The notes under the pieces were generated by a model. That model worked only from the letters and a program-made list of their open reading frames with translations. It searched no databases and was not told the origin of the DNA. The translations under genes and the position numbers were made by a program. A stretch of 64,000 nucleotides of DNA from Jejuia algarum (GTDB lineage: Bacteria > Bacteroidota > Bacteroidia > Flavobacteriales > Flavobacteriaceae). Positions within the stretch are counted from its first letter, which is position 1. Each line of letters begins with the position of its first letter. Location of the stretch: contig CANMAQ010000006.1 of NCBI GenBank assembly GCA_947495775.1, forward strand, positions 62,001 to 126,000. The letters run 5' to 3'. Positions 37,065 through 45,023 of the stretch are shown in pieces.

Positions 37065-37312
37065 TTACTCTATAATTCTCTTTATTGAAGGGATGGTATC
37101 TTGTTCTGGGTATTCCCAAAAATGTTCAAGGTGATGCTTTTTCAATAATTTTAAACCATAATAATCATGCTTTTTGAATTCTCTATTGTATTTATTGGCA
37201 ATCCGAGGTGCTAAAAAAGTATTGACCCATTTTGTATTTTTAAAAACATCCTCATCTTTAAACTTTGTATCGCATTTATATAAATATTGTGGAATGCCTA
37301 GTTTAGTTGGTA
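37065..37312 (-). pseudogene. C-terminal remnant of an unknown gene cut by IS3
   Basis: Reading the - strand, the frame is open from the IS3 boundary to a TAA at 37067-37065 and encodes about 80 residues, including LGIPQYLYKCDTKFKDED, WVNTFLAPRIANKYNREF and HHLEHFWEYPEQDTIPS. The composition is protein-like. There is no start codon or upstream part in the window. The family is not recognised. Confidence 0.55.
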
Positions 37313-37347
37313 GGATAAGTTAAGAGAATTTCTTTAAATTAGAAATT

Positions 37348-37629
37348 ATGAAAAAACGCCAATTTGATAAAGAATTCAAAACCACTATCGTGGATTTACT
37401 AGCTAACGGTCAATCTATAAAATCAGTTTGTCAAGACTATGATTTAAGAGAAGCTACAGTTTATAGATGGAAAAAAGAATTCAAAACAGAAACAGGGTCT
37501 TTTAAGGATGAAGCTACTTTAGCTTATGAAAAAGAGATTAGACTTTTGAAAAAGCAACTTAAAGATGCTCAAATGGAACGAGATATCTTAAAAAAGGCAG
37601 TAAGCATCTTCTCCGTGAAAGACAGATAA
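37348..37629 (+). CDS. IS3-family transposase OrfA
   Basis: 93 aa helix-turn-helix protein that binds IS ends: KRQFDKEFKTTIVDLLANGQ, VCQDYDLREATVYRWKKEF, then a leucine-zipper-like helix (EKEIRLLKKQLKDAQMERDI). Complete. Its frame ends just after the slippery site that lets ribosomes enter orfB. Confidence 0.9.
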   Translation: MKKRQFDKEFKTTIVDLLANGQSIKSVCQDYDLREATVYRWKKEFKTETGSFKDEATLAYEKEIRLLKKQLKDAQMERDILKKAVSIFSVKDR

Positions 37630-38087
37630 GATATCAATTTGTATTGAACAATACATCGATATATCCTGTTGAGAAGATGTGTAAATTTATGAAAGTAAGT
37701 ACCAATGCTTATTATAACTGGTTAAAAAATAAAGATATAACAAGGCCGCAAAAGGCTACTGAATTTTTAAAACAACGTATCCAAGCTATTTTTAAAGAGA
37801 GTAATGAAATTTATGGATCTATTCGGGTTCAAAAAAAGCTAGAGCGAGAAGGCTTAATTTATAGTAGCTCTTATATCGCACAATTAATGAAGAAAATGGG
37901 TTTAAAAAGCGTTCTTAAACGTAAGTTCAAAATCTGTACTACCGATAGTAATCATACTTATCCTGTATCTAAAAACCAATTAAACAGGAATTTTACGGCT
38001 GTTGAATTGGGGCAAAAATGGGTTTCGGATATCACTTATATTAAAGTTGCTGGGAAATGGAATTACGTAGGGCTTGCTGATTTTTAG
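37596..38087 (+). pseudogene. IS3-family transposase OrfB, 3'-truncated
   Basis: Entered by -1 frameshift near 37596, or from TTG at 37644. It keeps the HTH_21 region (EKMCKFMKVSTNAYYNWLKN, IYGSIRVQKKLEREGLIYSS) and the first catalytic Asp region (QKWVSDITYIKVAGKWNYVG). It stops at GLADF, where intact elements continue for more than 100 residues. The second Asp and the Glu of the DDE triad are missing, so it is not active. Confidence 0.85.
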
Positions 38088-38107
38088 GTTTGTTAATTTC
38101 TATAACT

Positions 38108-39067
38108 TTAAGCAAATGATCTCATATTCGCAGAGCTTCTTGTCGTTTTTAATAAATAATGGAGTTGTCTGATACAGTTTTTGCATTGGTTTAAGATTGT
38201 GTTCAAAAAAACGGGGAACTTTTCAGCTATTTTTCCCAGAGTTATCAAATTCATAATTTTTTTATTATCTAGAATTTCTTTAAAATAAAGCCAATCATCG
38301 CTGTTTAATTTTTGTAATATTGAATCTTGTTTAAATTTATTATTCAGTATAAAAAGTTTAGTGTTAGTTGTTGAATGTTTAGTTGTATCTACTTTTATCT
38401 TATCAAGGTCAATTTCAATACCAAGTTTTAAAGTATTATTTTTGTCATCGTATTTTGAAGAAATTGCCAATAGTCTATCTTCCAATTCCCAGAAATAAAC
38501 ATAATATGAGCCAAAGAAATCATCTTCAAGAACTCTTGCTTTTCCATTCTTCAGTTCAATTTGTTTTAAAAGTTGTTTAAAACTATTCTCGTCATTACTT
38601 TCATTTGTAGCAACTAAAGCCATAAAGTTTCCATCCAAACTTTTCATCATATTAATTTTTTCAAAATACATTTTATCATAATATGATAAACTATCATTTG
38701 GACTCCAGCTTCTCATATTGTACTGAATACCTATAGGTTTTCCAATATTATCGTAATATTTTTCGCCACTATAAATAGTGTCAATCTTAATCCATTTGAA
38801 ATCATTAAGTTCAGATAACATTTCATCGAATTTCTCTATTTCTTTTTCTGTATACTTATTTTTTTGTATTTTTTCTATTATCACATCTTTTTGTTCTTCA
38901 TATTTTTTTTCTTTTTCGATTTCATTTGAGTAAAATTTTTCAACACTAAAATTGATGTCAAATTTTTCTAAATTCAGATTGTCTTTTCCTAATTCTGAAT
39001 TCTGCCCACACGATTTTAGAAAAAAAGTAAATAAAAATAATAGTATTAAAAAGATTAGGTTTTTCAT
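38108..39067 (-). CDS. Lipoprotein of unknown function, probably frameshifted near its 3' end
   Basis: About 319 aa from the ATG at 39067. The longer frame to 39085 adds MHKFKL before a good signal MKNLIFLILLFLFTFFLKSC. The lipobox Cys is followed by GQNSELGKDNL. The body is Lys/Glu-rich with no known domain. The annotated tail (NTILNQCKNCIRQLHYLL...) has poor protein character. One base more in the A run at 38205-38211 would give EHNLKPMQKLYQTTPLF, ending at a TAG at 38102-38100. It lies against the truncated IS3. Confidence 0.6.
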   Translation of the reverse strand: MKNLIFLILLFLFTFFLKSCGQNSELGKDNLNLEKFDINFSVEKFYSNEIEKEKKYEEQKDVIIEKIQKNKYTEKEIEKFDEMLSELNDFKWIKIDTIYSGEKYYDNIGKPIGIQYNMRSWSPNDSLSYYDKMYFEKINMMKSLDGNFMALVATNESNDENSFKQLLKQIELKNGKARVLEDDFFGSYYVYFWELEDRLLAISSKYDDKNNTLKLGIEIDLDKIKVDTTKHSTTNTKLFILNNKFKQDSILQKLNSDDWLYFKEILDNKKIMNLITLGKIAEKFPVFLNTILNQCKNCIRQLHYLLKTTRSSANMRSFA

Positions 39068-39154
39068 CAGTTTAAATTTGTGCATAGTGTGTTCATATCG
39101 TACAACTATTCTATAAACGCATTTTATTGCGTTTATTTACTTTTCGAATATACT

Positions 39155-39335
39155 TTATTTGGTTAACATGCCGAAAGGACTTTTTGTTTTTGTAAGGTTA
39201 GAAGAGCTTACATGCGTGTATATTTCTGTGGTTTTTGAGCTGTTATGTCCTAAAAGTTTTTTGAATGCATCTTAAGTTAGTACCTGCCTCTACACCTATG
39301 TAGCAAAAGAATGTCCAAGGAGGTTCACTTCATAA
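39155..39335 (-). pseudogene. Remnant of a tyrosine recombinase (C-terminal catalytic part)
   Basis: On the - strand the last 38 codons before the TAA at 39157-39155 read LLGHNSSKTTEIYTHVSSSN and end SPFGMLTK. This is the XerD/integrase motif with the catalytic His of LGH and the nucleophile Tyr. Upstream pieces VEAGTNLRCIQK and LGHSFAT (normally RHSFAT) occur in other frames, so at least two frameshifts have broken the gene. It marks the edge of the accessory island. Confidence 0.75.
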
Positions 39336-39376
39336 CACGCTCTATATCTAACAGAACAGTAAGATATTGTACTTAA

Positions 39377-39739
39377 CTATTCCTTTTGCACATTTTTAAT
39401 AAAATCATTTTCATTAGTTTTTAAAAATGTCATCATATAGATGTCCTCAACTCCTGGCCTGTATAACACTTTCAATTTATCTTCAACAATCTCTATTTTC
39501 AGTTCCCTTTTATCAAATTTAAAAGGTCTCTCTAATAATTCTGTATTTAAATACAATAGAATATTATTAGTACTCAAATCTAATAAAGCATAACCGCCTT
39601 TTTTAATTTCTGATACTATTAATTCAATATCTATTGCAGTTGTCAAAATAGGTGTTGTTTTCTCATACCTCCAATATGTTTTTTGAGCAAATAATGAGCT
39701 TGAAAACAAAATTGATAATGTGATAACTATTTTAATCAT
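39377..39739 (-). CDS. Small exported protein, function unknown
   Basis: 120 aa with a signal peptide (about 1-18, SSSLFAQ). The mature part (YWRYEKTTPILTTAIDIELI; GGYALLDLSTNNILLYLNTE) is a compact beta-rich domain without a recognised family. It overlaps the 3' end of the upstream lipoprotein gene by 8 bases, so the two are surely co-transcribed and may form a pair. Confidence 0.65.
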   Translation of the reverse strand: MIKIVITLSILFSSSLFAQKTYWRYEKTTPILTTAIDIELIVSEIKKGGYALLDLSTNNILLYLNTELLERPFKFDKRELKIEIVEDKLKVLYRPGVEDIYMMTFLKTNENDFIKNVQKE

Positions 39740-40409
39740 CTAGATAAAGTTTAGGTTTAATATTATTGTAAATCACTAATTGTCCGTAACGACCTCCTTT
39801 AGGATGTTCTTTGTATTCATTCAAGTTATATATTTCCGCTTTTTTACAAAAACATTCGTTGTAGATACTTAACCTAAATATAAAATTGTTATGCTCCCAC
39901 ACATAAGTATTACCCAAATTGGCACTCCAAATGCTATTATTCTCTTCAGGCTTATCTAGAGATGGTTTGCCATAAGCAGAGGTTAGTGTTTTTTTTAATG
40001 CCATTACCTGATTATTATCAAAAACACCGAGATCGCGAATATCAAAAGATTTCCCATTACCAATATTTGCTGTAACAATTATAGGTTTTCCATTTTTGTT
40101 TGTTAAAATATTTGGTTCTCTAAAAGGTATCTCTTTGAAAAACATATTAGGAAATGCTTTCTCTTTTTTCCAATCTATCTTGTAATGAATTCGATAATTA
40201 TTAGTTATAGTGGAATCAATTTTTTCTCCGTAAAGCCCAATAGAATAATTAGGCACACTATTTATATCTTCTTTTATAAATTCAATTGATTTTGATCTCA
40301 ATACTTGTTCAACATTTGTTATATCAAAAATATCTTCAATATTTATTGAATTATTTTGGGAACAAGCACTAATCATTAAAAAAATAGAGAAATATTTTAA
40401 TAGTCTCAT
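39732..40409 (-). CDS. Lipoprotein of unknown function at the end of the T6SS island
   Basis: 225 aa. Lipobox ends at Cys16 (LMISACSQ). The body (IGLYGEKIDSTITNNYRIHY; VMALKKTLTSAYGKPSLDKP; NECFCKKAEIYNLNEY) does not carry the domain shared by the lipoprotein array upstream and is not a recognised family. It overlaps the 120-aa gene by 8 bases. By position it could be another immunity-type lipoprotein, but this is only a guess. Confidence 0.65.
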   Translation of the reverse strand: MRLLKYFSIFLMISACSQNNSINIEDIFDITNVEQVLRSKSIEFIKEDINSVPNYSIGLYGEKIDSTITNNYRIHYKIDWKKEKAFPNMFFKEIPFREPNILTNKNGKPIIVTANIGNGKSFDIRDLGVFDNNQVMALKKTLTSAYGKPSLDKPEENNSIWSANLGNTYVWEHNNFIFRLSIYNECFCKKAEIYNLNEYKEHPKGGRYGQLVIYNNIKPKLYLDD

Positions 40410-40535
40410 AGTTTACTTTCTAAATTATGTACAATAATTTTAACGTTCTTAAAATGCTTTAGGAGTTTTTATCAAACACCTCAAACTAGCTTGAATAAAA
40501 CTCAACAAACACATTAACTCATTGGAATTGCTACA

Positions 40536-40767
40536 TTAAACTGGACCTGACTGAAAATTACTTATAATCTTGATATCGTTTAAGTATATATCGTAAGTCA
40601 TAAATAGGTCATAGTTTAAATAATAGGCTCTTTTATCTATATTTTTGTTGTACATATTTAATGTTTCAGTTTTTACTACTTCGTTATTTTGTCCTTTACA
40701 GTCTATAAAACGAAAATTACACACATACCTATGCTTTTATAAAATAGTTTATGAAACCTAAAATCAT
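40536..40767 (-). pseudogene. Truncated, frameshifted copy of the type B lipoprotein
   Basis: The stretch CKGQNNEVVKTETLNMYNKN followed by YYLNYDLF and YDIYLNDIKIIS copies residues 19-65 of the intact gene at 44076-45023. The signal-peptide part is out of frame. After about 75 codons the copy is cut. It starts with an ATGA overlap with the gene at 40764, as does its relative at 43060. Confidence 0.75.
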
Positions 40768-41693
40768 TCGAGTGAGTCCATATTACTATTATATCTTATT
40801 ATTTCAAAATCATCTGTATTTTTAGGTTTATGTAAAATAAAATAATTCGTATATAATATTTGATTTTCGGAATCTTCCGCAGTAAGGATACCTTGTCCTA
40901 TGTGCTTATCTAAAGCCTCAAGAGCAACAGCTTTACCTCCTCCCATTATTCTAACTCTATAATTTTCGATTTCAGGCACTAACCCCTCTAGTTTACTATA
41001 ATCATTTGCAAGATTTTCGAGATATTCTGCTTGCTTTTTTTCATCCCAATAATTAGCTATAAAGTATTCTTCATTTGCTTTTTCGAGTTGATTTACAAAC
41101 TGATTTCCATTTCCCGAATTTAAAAGAGACCTCAAACCCTTAAACTTGGCAACAACTTTTTCTTCTAGTTTGTCTTCGTCCCATTTGGACAAATCCTCCG
41201 ATTGAGACCAACCTTTGATAGTAAAAGGAAGAGATGCATCAAAAGTCCATTCTTCAATAGCTATTGGTTGATTTACAAACTTCCCTCCAAAGTCTAATTT
41301 TTTTATTTGCTTAAAATTAGTGATTTCCTCTCCCATTAACTCATAGCTGTGAACACTAAGTTCATTATTTAGACTTTCAATACTTTTTTCATTTAAAACT
41401 CCTCCATTTGATTTATTAAGTGAATGAGCGATAATTTTAATATGTTGCTTCCCCTCTTGCAAAATGTAGTCATTTAATAAAACCGGACTAAATGGATTAT
41501 TTATCAAATCTAATTCAGCAACCACATCATTAATCAAAATTTCTGCAGGATATTGAATATCATGATTTAGCATATAAAATTTTTCTGTTTGACTATTCAT
41601 TTTAGTATTATTTATTAAACTATTTTTTTTCTTATCACTTTTATTTTTACAAGCAGAAAAAAGGATTATAATTAAGCATAATTTCTTTATCAT
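40764..41693 (-). CDS. Type C array lipoprotein, candidate T6SS immunity protein
   Basis: 309 aa. Lipobox ends at Cys15 (LFSACKNK). Residues about 40-95 form a beta-type domain (ILINDVVAELDLINNPFSPV). Residues about 150-225 carry the array's shared domain (WTFDASLPFTIKGWSQSEDL; LNSGNGNQFVNQLEKANEEY). It is nearly identical to the gene at 43057 in the last two thirds and differs in the first third. The start overlaps by four bases the effector remnant at 41690, a coupling expected for effector/immunity pairs. Confidence 0.75.
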   Translation of the reverse strand: MIKKLCLIIILFSACKNKSDKKKNSLINNTKMNSQTEKFYMLNHDIQYPAEILINDVVAELDLINNPFSPVLLNDYILQEGKQHIKIIAHSLNKSNGGVLNEKSIESLNNELSVHSYELMGEEITNFKQIKKLDFGGKFVNQPIAIEEWTFDASLPFTIKGWSQSEDLSKWDEDKLEEKVVAKFKGLRSLLNSGNGNQFVNQLEKANEEYFIANYWDEKKQAEYLENLANDYSKLEGLVPEIENYRVRIMGGGKAVALEALDKHIGQGILTAEDSENQILYTNYFILHKPKNTDDFEIIRYNSNMDSLE

Positions 41694-42046
41694 TTGTACT
41701 CACCTTTATTTTTCATAACATCAAATTTTTTGTCAAAATCGGGAACGATAGGAAATGCACCACTCTTGCCTTTCATTCCCATTTTTACTCTAACAGATAT
41801 TGTTACTCCGGAAAAATAAAAATCTGCTCCAAATTTGTCAGATTTCCCAAATTCCTTTCCTAGTGTTAATTCAACATAGGATTTAGCTTCTATTTCGAGA
41901 CCAAACTCTAGTTCTTTATTTTTTGTATCTTTTGATTTAACTTGTTTAAAAGCTTTATTTTCTCTATTTAATTTAGCTTTCATCATTGCACTAGCCAAAA
42001 TTTTACCCTCAATTCTGCCTTGAATTGCGATATTTCCAGAATACTT
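41690..42046 (-). pseudogene. C-terminal fragment of a putative effector
   Basis: About 118 codons open from an upstream stop. They begin KYSGNIAIQGRIEG and end FDVMKNKGEYK, matching the last part of the 639-aa protein at 45023 (KYAGNIALQGRLKG ... FDVLKNKGEYK). The N-terminal region is gone and there is no proper start. The middle part differs from its relative, so it comes from a separate effector variant. Confidence 0.75.
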
Positions 42047-42050
42047 TTAA

Positions 42051-42987
42051 TATATAAAGTGAAACAATTCGCCAACAATATCAAGTCTTACAAATTCTGA
42101 GATTAAAACTTATTTCGAAAAATCTGCAATAGTATAATCAACATTCAATCTTACAGGTTCTAAAGTAGTTCCACCTTTTGGCATATATAGCCAGACATAA
42201 TCTGAATATAAAATATTTTCTTTTTTATCTATGGCGATTAATGGACTTCTATTGTAAAAAGTTTCATTGACTTCTCTTCTTTCTAATGATACTAGTTTTC
42301 CATTACCATAAATTTTCATTTTATAATTTTCCAACAGTAACATTATCCCTTTTTGATTGCTAATAGTTTCTCTTATGTTTTCATTGTATTCTGACCACCC
42401 TTTTTGATAATAATTAGCAATAACAAATTCTTCAAAATTTTTCTTATGCTCTTCCATAAATTGATCTACATTACCATCATTTAACAACTTACGGTAATGT
42501 TGAAATTTATCTACCACCATTTTTTCTAACTCCTTTTCATCCATCTTAGATAAATCTTGCCCATTTTTCCAGCCTTCTATATTAAAAGGCACTTTAGCCT
42601 CAAATGTCCAGGTTTTTTCAAAAACATATGGATTAGGTGTCGGGATATCTGGAAAATCAAACTTTTTTATATTTTCAATATTTTCGTCGTTTTCATCTGC
42701 GCTATAGATTTCCATATTAAACTTTTCAAAAATCCTAGCAGGTATATTTCTTTTTCCTGGAAAAAGATCTTTACTTACTAATCTAATCGTTTGTTTTCCA
42801 GAGCTAAGAATATGTTCATTAAGATAACCAAGACCAGAAACTGGACCTATTGCTTGATATTGAGAGATTATTTAAATAAATATCATAGGTTAAAAAAGAT
42901 CATAATTTAAATAATAGGCTCTTTTATCTATATTTTTATCATACATATCTAATGTGTCTGTTTTTATTACTTCGTTACTTTGCCCTT
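42051..42987 (-). repeat. Direct repeat, copy 1 (type B lipoprotein block)
   Basis: Nearly identical to 44017-44967, including about 60 non-coding bases after the stop codon. The intact copy is the second one. The repeat ends within the signal-peptide codons. Confidence 0.8.
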
Positions 42988-43060
42988 TACAGCCTATAAA
43001 AACGAGAATTAAAAACACACCTATACTTTTATAAAATAGTTTATCAAACCTGAAAATCAT
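42110..43060 (-). pseudogene. Type B array lipoprotein, disrupted by small indels
   Basis: The start at 43060 gives a good lipoprotein signal (FLILVFIGCKGQ) and then matches the gene at 44076. A base lost from an A run near 42891, and an 11-base deletion near 42865, put the stretch around residues 55-65 out of frame and then restore it. An internal Met (MEIYSADENDENIENIKKF) opens the remaining 201 codons. The indels may be real decay, and the net loss of 12 bases leaves both ends in one frame. It overlaps the stop of the 43057 gene as ATGA. Confidence 0.7.
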
Positions 43061-43950
43061 TCGAGTGAAGTAATATTGCTGTTGTAACGAATGACCTCAA
43101 ACCTTTCTGAATTTTTAGGTTTATGCAAAACTATATAATTTAAGTAAAGTTTTTTCTTTTCTTTATTCTCTGTTGTAAGTATTCCTTGTCCTATGTGCTT
43201 ATCTAAAGCCTCAAGAGCAACGGCTTTACCTCCTCCCATTATTCTAACTCTATAATTTTCGATTTCAGGCACTAACCCCTCTAGTTTATTATAATCATTT
43301 GCAAGATTTTCGAGATATTCTGCTTGCTTTTTTTCATTCCAATAATTAGCTATAAAATATTCTTCATTTGCTTTTTTTAGTTGATTTACGAACTGCTTTC
43401 CATTTCCCGAATTTAAAAGAGACCTCAAATCCTTGAACTTTGAAACAACTTTTTCTTCTAGTTTGTCTTCATCCCATTTGGATAAATCTTCCGATTGAGA
43501 CCAACCTTTTATAGTAAAAGGAAGTGAAGCATCAAAAGTCCATTCATTAACTATAAAAGGAGCTTCATTTGTTATTTCAGGAAAATTTAGTTTTGCAATT
43601 GTATCTATAATAATTTCGCCTTCATCATCATATTGTACATCAGCTATTAAAAGATTTTTGTTTAAAAAACCTAAATCATTTGGCTTAAACATTTTACCTT
43701 TTTTTAAGTAAGGATGGATAACTTTAATACTTATTTTTTGTGAACCACTTTTTAATAAATATTGATTAATCTCTGTTGGTCCTGGCATACCTCCTGCTAG
43801 ATCAATCTCACATATTACATCATTAATCTTTATTTCGTATGGTATTGATCCAAATCTGTAAAATAAATGATAGTCTTTCTTTTCTTTTGTATTACAAGAA
43901 ATTATTAAATAAATTATTGGTAGAATTAAAATTCTGTAAGTAAAATTCAT
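43057..43950 (-). CDS. Type C array lipoprotein, candidate T6SS immunity protein
   Basis: 297 aa. Lipobox ends at Cys19 (YLIISCNTKEK). N-terminal beta-type domain (YEIKINDVICEIDLAGGMPG; INQYLLKSGSQKISIKVIHP), then the shared domain (WTFDASLPFTIKGWSQSEDL; EKVVSKFKDLRSLLNSGNGK; LKKANEEYFIANYWNEKKQA). The C-terminal two thirds are almost the same as in the gene at 40764, while the N-terminal third is not. An effector tail remnant (43972-44015) precedes it, as at its relative. Confidence 0.78.
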   Translation of the reverse strand: MNFTYRILILPIIYLIISCNTKEKKDYHLFYRFGSIPYEIKINDVICEIDLAGGMPGPTEINQYLLKSGSQKISIKVIHPYLKKGKMFKPNDLGFLNKNLLIADVQYDDEGEIIIDTIAKLNFPEITNEAPFIVNEWTFDASLPFTIKGWSQSEDLSKWDEDKLEEKVVSKFKDLRSLLNSGNGKQFVNQLKKANEEYFIANYWNEKKQAEYLENLANDYNKLEGLVPEIENYRVRIMGGGKAVALEALDKHIGQGILTTENKEKKKLYLNYIVLHKPKNSERFEVIRYNSNITSLE

Positions 43951-43971
43951 CTTTTATAAAAATATTTATTA

Positions 43972-44015
43972 TTTGATCTCTCCTTCATTTTTTAATAGCA
44001 TCCAATACTTTTAAT
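43972..44015 (-). pseudogene. Tiny 3' remnant of an effector gene
   Basis: On the - strand these bases read KVLDAIKNEGEIK and a stop, matching the FDVLKNKGEYK end of the 45023 and 41690 products. It lies just before a type C lipoprotein, as the 41690 fragment does. Confidence 0.5.
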
Positions 44016-44016
44016 T

Positions 44017-44967
44017 TATATAAAGTGAAACAATTCGCCAACAATATCAAGTCTTACAAATTCTGAGATTAAAACTTATTTCGAAAAATCTGCAATAGTA
44101 TAATCAACATTCAATCTTACAGGTTCTAAAGTAGTTCCACCTTTTGGCATATATAGCCAGACATAATCTGAATATAAAATATTTTCTTTTTTATCTATGG
44201 CGATTAATGGACTTCTATTGTAAAAAGTTTCATTGACTTCTCTTCTTTCTAATGATACTAGTTTTCCATTACCATAAATTTTCATTTTATAATTTTCCAA
44301 CGGTAACATTATCCCTTTTTGATTACCAATAGTTTCTCTTATGTTTTCATTGTATTCTGACCACCCTTTTTGATAATAATTGGCAATAACAAACTCTTCA
44401 AAATTTTTCTTATGCTCTGCCATAAATTGATCTACATTCCCATCATTTAACAACTTACGGTAATGTTGAAATTTATCTACCACCATTTTTTCTAATTCCT
44501 TTTCATCTATTTTAGATAGATCTCGCCCATTTTTCCAGCCTTCTATATCAAAAGGCACTTTAGCCTCAAATGTCCAAGTTTTTTCAAAAACATACGGATT
44601 AGGTGTTTGTATGTCTGGAAAATCAAACTTTTTTATATTTTCAATATTTTCATCGTTTTCATCTGCGCTATAGATTTCCATATTAAACTTTTCAAAAATC
44701 CTAGCAGGTATATTTCTTTTTTCTGGAAAAAGATCTTTACTTACTAATCTAATCGTTTGTTTTCCAGAGCTAAGAATATGTTCATTAACATAACCAAGAC
44801 CAGAAACTGGACCTATTGCTTGATATTGAGAGATTATTTTAATATCATTTAAATAAATATCATAGGTTAAAAAAAGATCATAATTTAAATAATAGGCTCT
44901 TTTATCTATATTTTTATCGTACATATTTAATGTGTCAGTTTTTATTACTTCGTTATTTTGCCCCTTG
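44017..44967 (-). repeat. Direct repeat, copy 2 (type B lipoprotein block)
   Basis: Partner of 42051-42987. Only scattered single-base changes are seen between the copies. Confidence 0.8.
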
Positions 44968-45023
44968 CAACTAATTAGAAGGGATACTATTATTAATGCG
45001 GTTAAATATCTTTTTAAATTCAT
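44076..45023 (-). CDS. Type B array lipoprotein, candidate T6SS immunity protein
   Basis: 315 aa, intact copy. Lipobox ends at Cys19 (SLLISCKGQNNE). N-terminal domain: YYLNYDLFLTYDIYLNDIKI, GYVNEHILSSGKQTIRLVSK. Shared domain: WTFEAKVPFDIEGWKNGRDL and KFQHYRKLLNDGNVDQFMAE. Its ATG overlaps the stop of the 639-aa putative effector by one base (TAATG), so translation is probably coupled. That gene order, a membrane anchor and neighbouring effectors suggest immunity in the periplasm. No biochemical function is known. Confidence 0.8.
   Translation of the reverse strand: MNLKRYLTALIIVSLLISCKGQNNEVIKTDTLNMYDKNIDKRAYYLNYDLFLTYDIYLNDIKIISQYQAIGPVSGLGYVNEHILSSGKQTIRLVSKDLFPEKRNIPARIFEKFNMEIYSADENDENIENIKKFDFPDIQTPNPYVFEKTWTFEAKVPFDIEGWKNGRDLSKIDEKELEKMVVDKFQHYRKLLNDGNVDQFMAEHKKNFEEFVIANYYQKGWSEYNENIRETIGNQKGIMLPLENYKMKIYGNGKLVSLERREVNETFYNRSPLIAIDKKENILYSDYVWLYMPKGGTTLEPVRLNVDYTIADFSK

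Larger units (their letters stand above)
37320..38087 (+). mobile_element. Truncated IS3-family insertion sequence
   Basis: orfA is complete and orfB is cut after the first third of the catalytic domain. A slippery AAAAAAG at 37590-37596 fits the programmed -1 frameshift of IS3 elements: the -1 frame stays open from there through orfB (HLLRERQIRYQFVLNN). The left end lies near 37315-37345. The right end is missing, so the copy cannot move by itself. Confidence 0.85.

Noticed and set aside
40536..40724. A stand-alone 62-codon gene
   Set aside because: It is an in-frame piece of a truncated copy of the type B lipoprotein, with the signal-peptide codons frameshifted.
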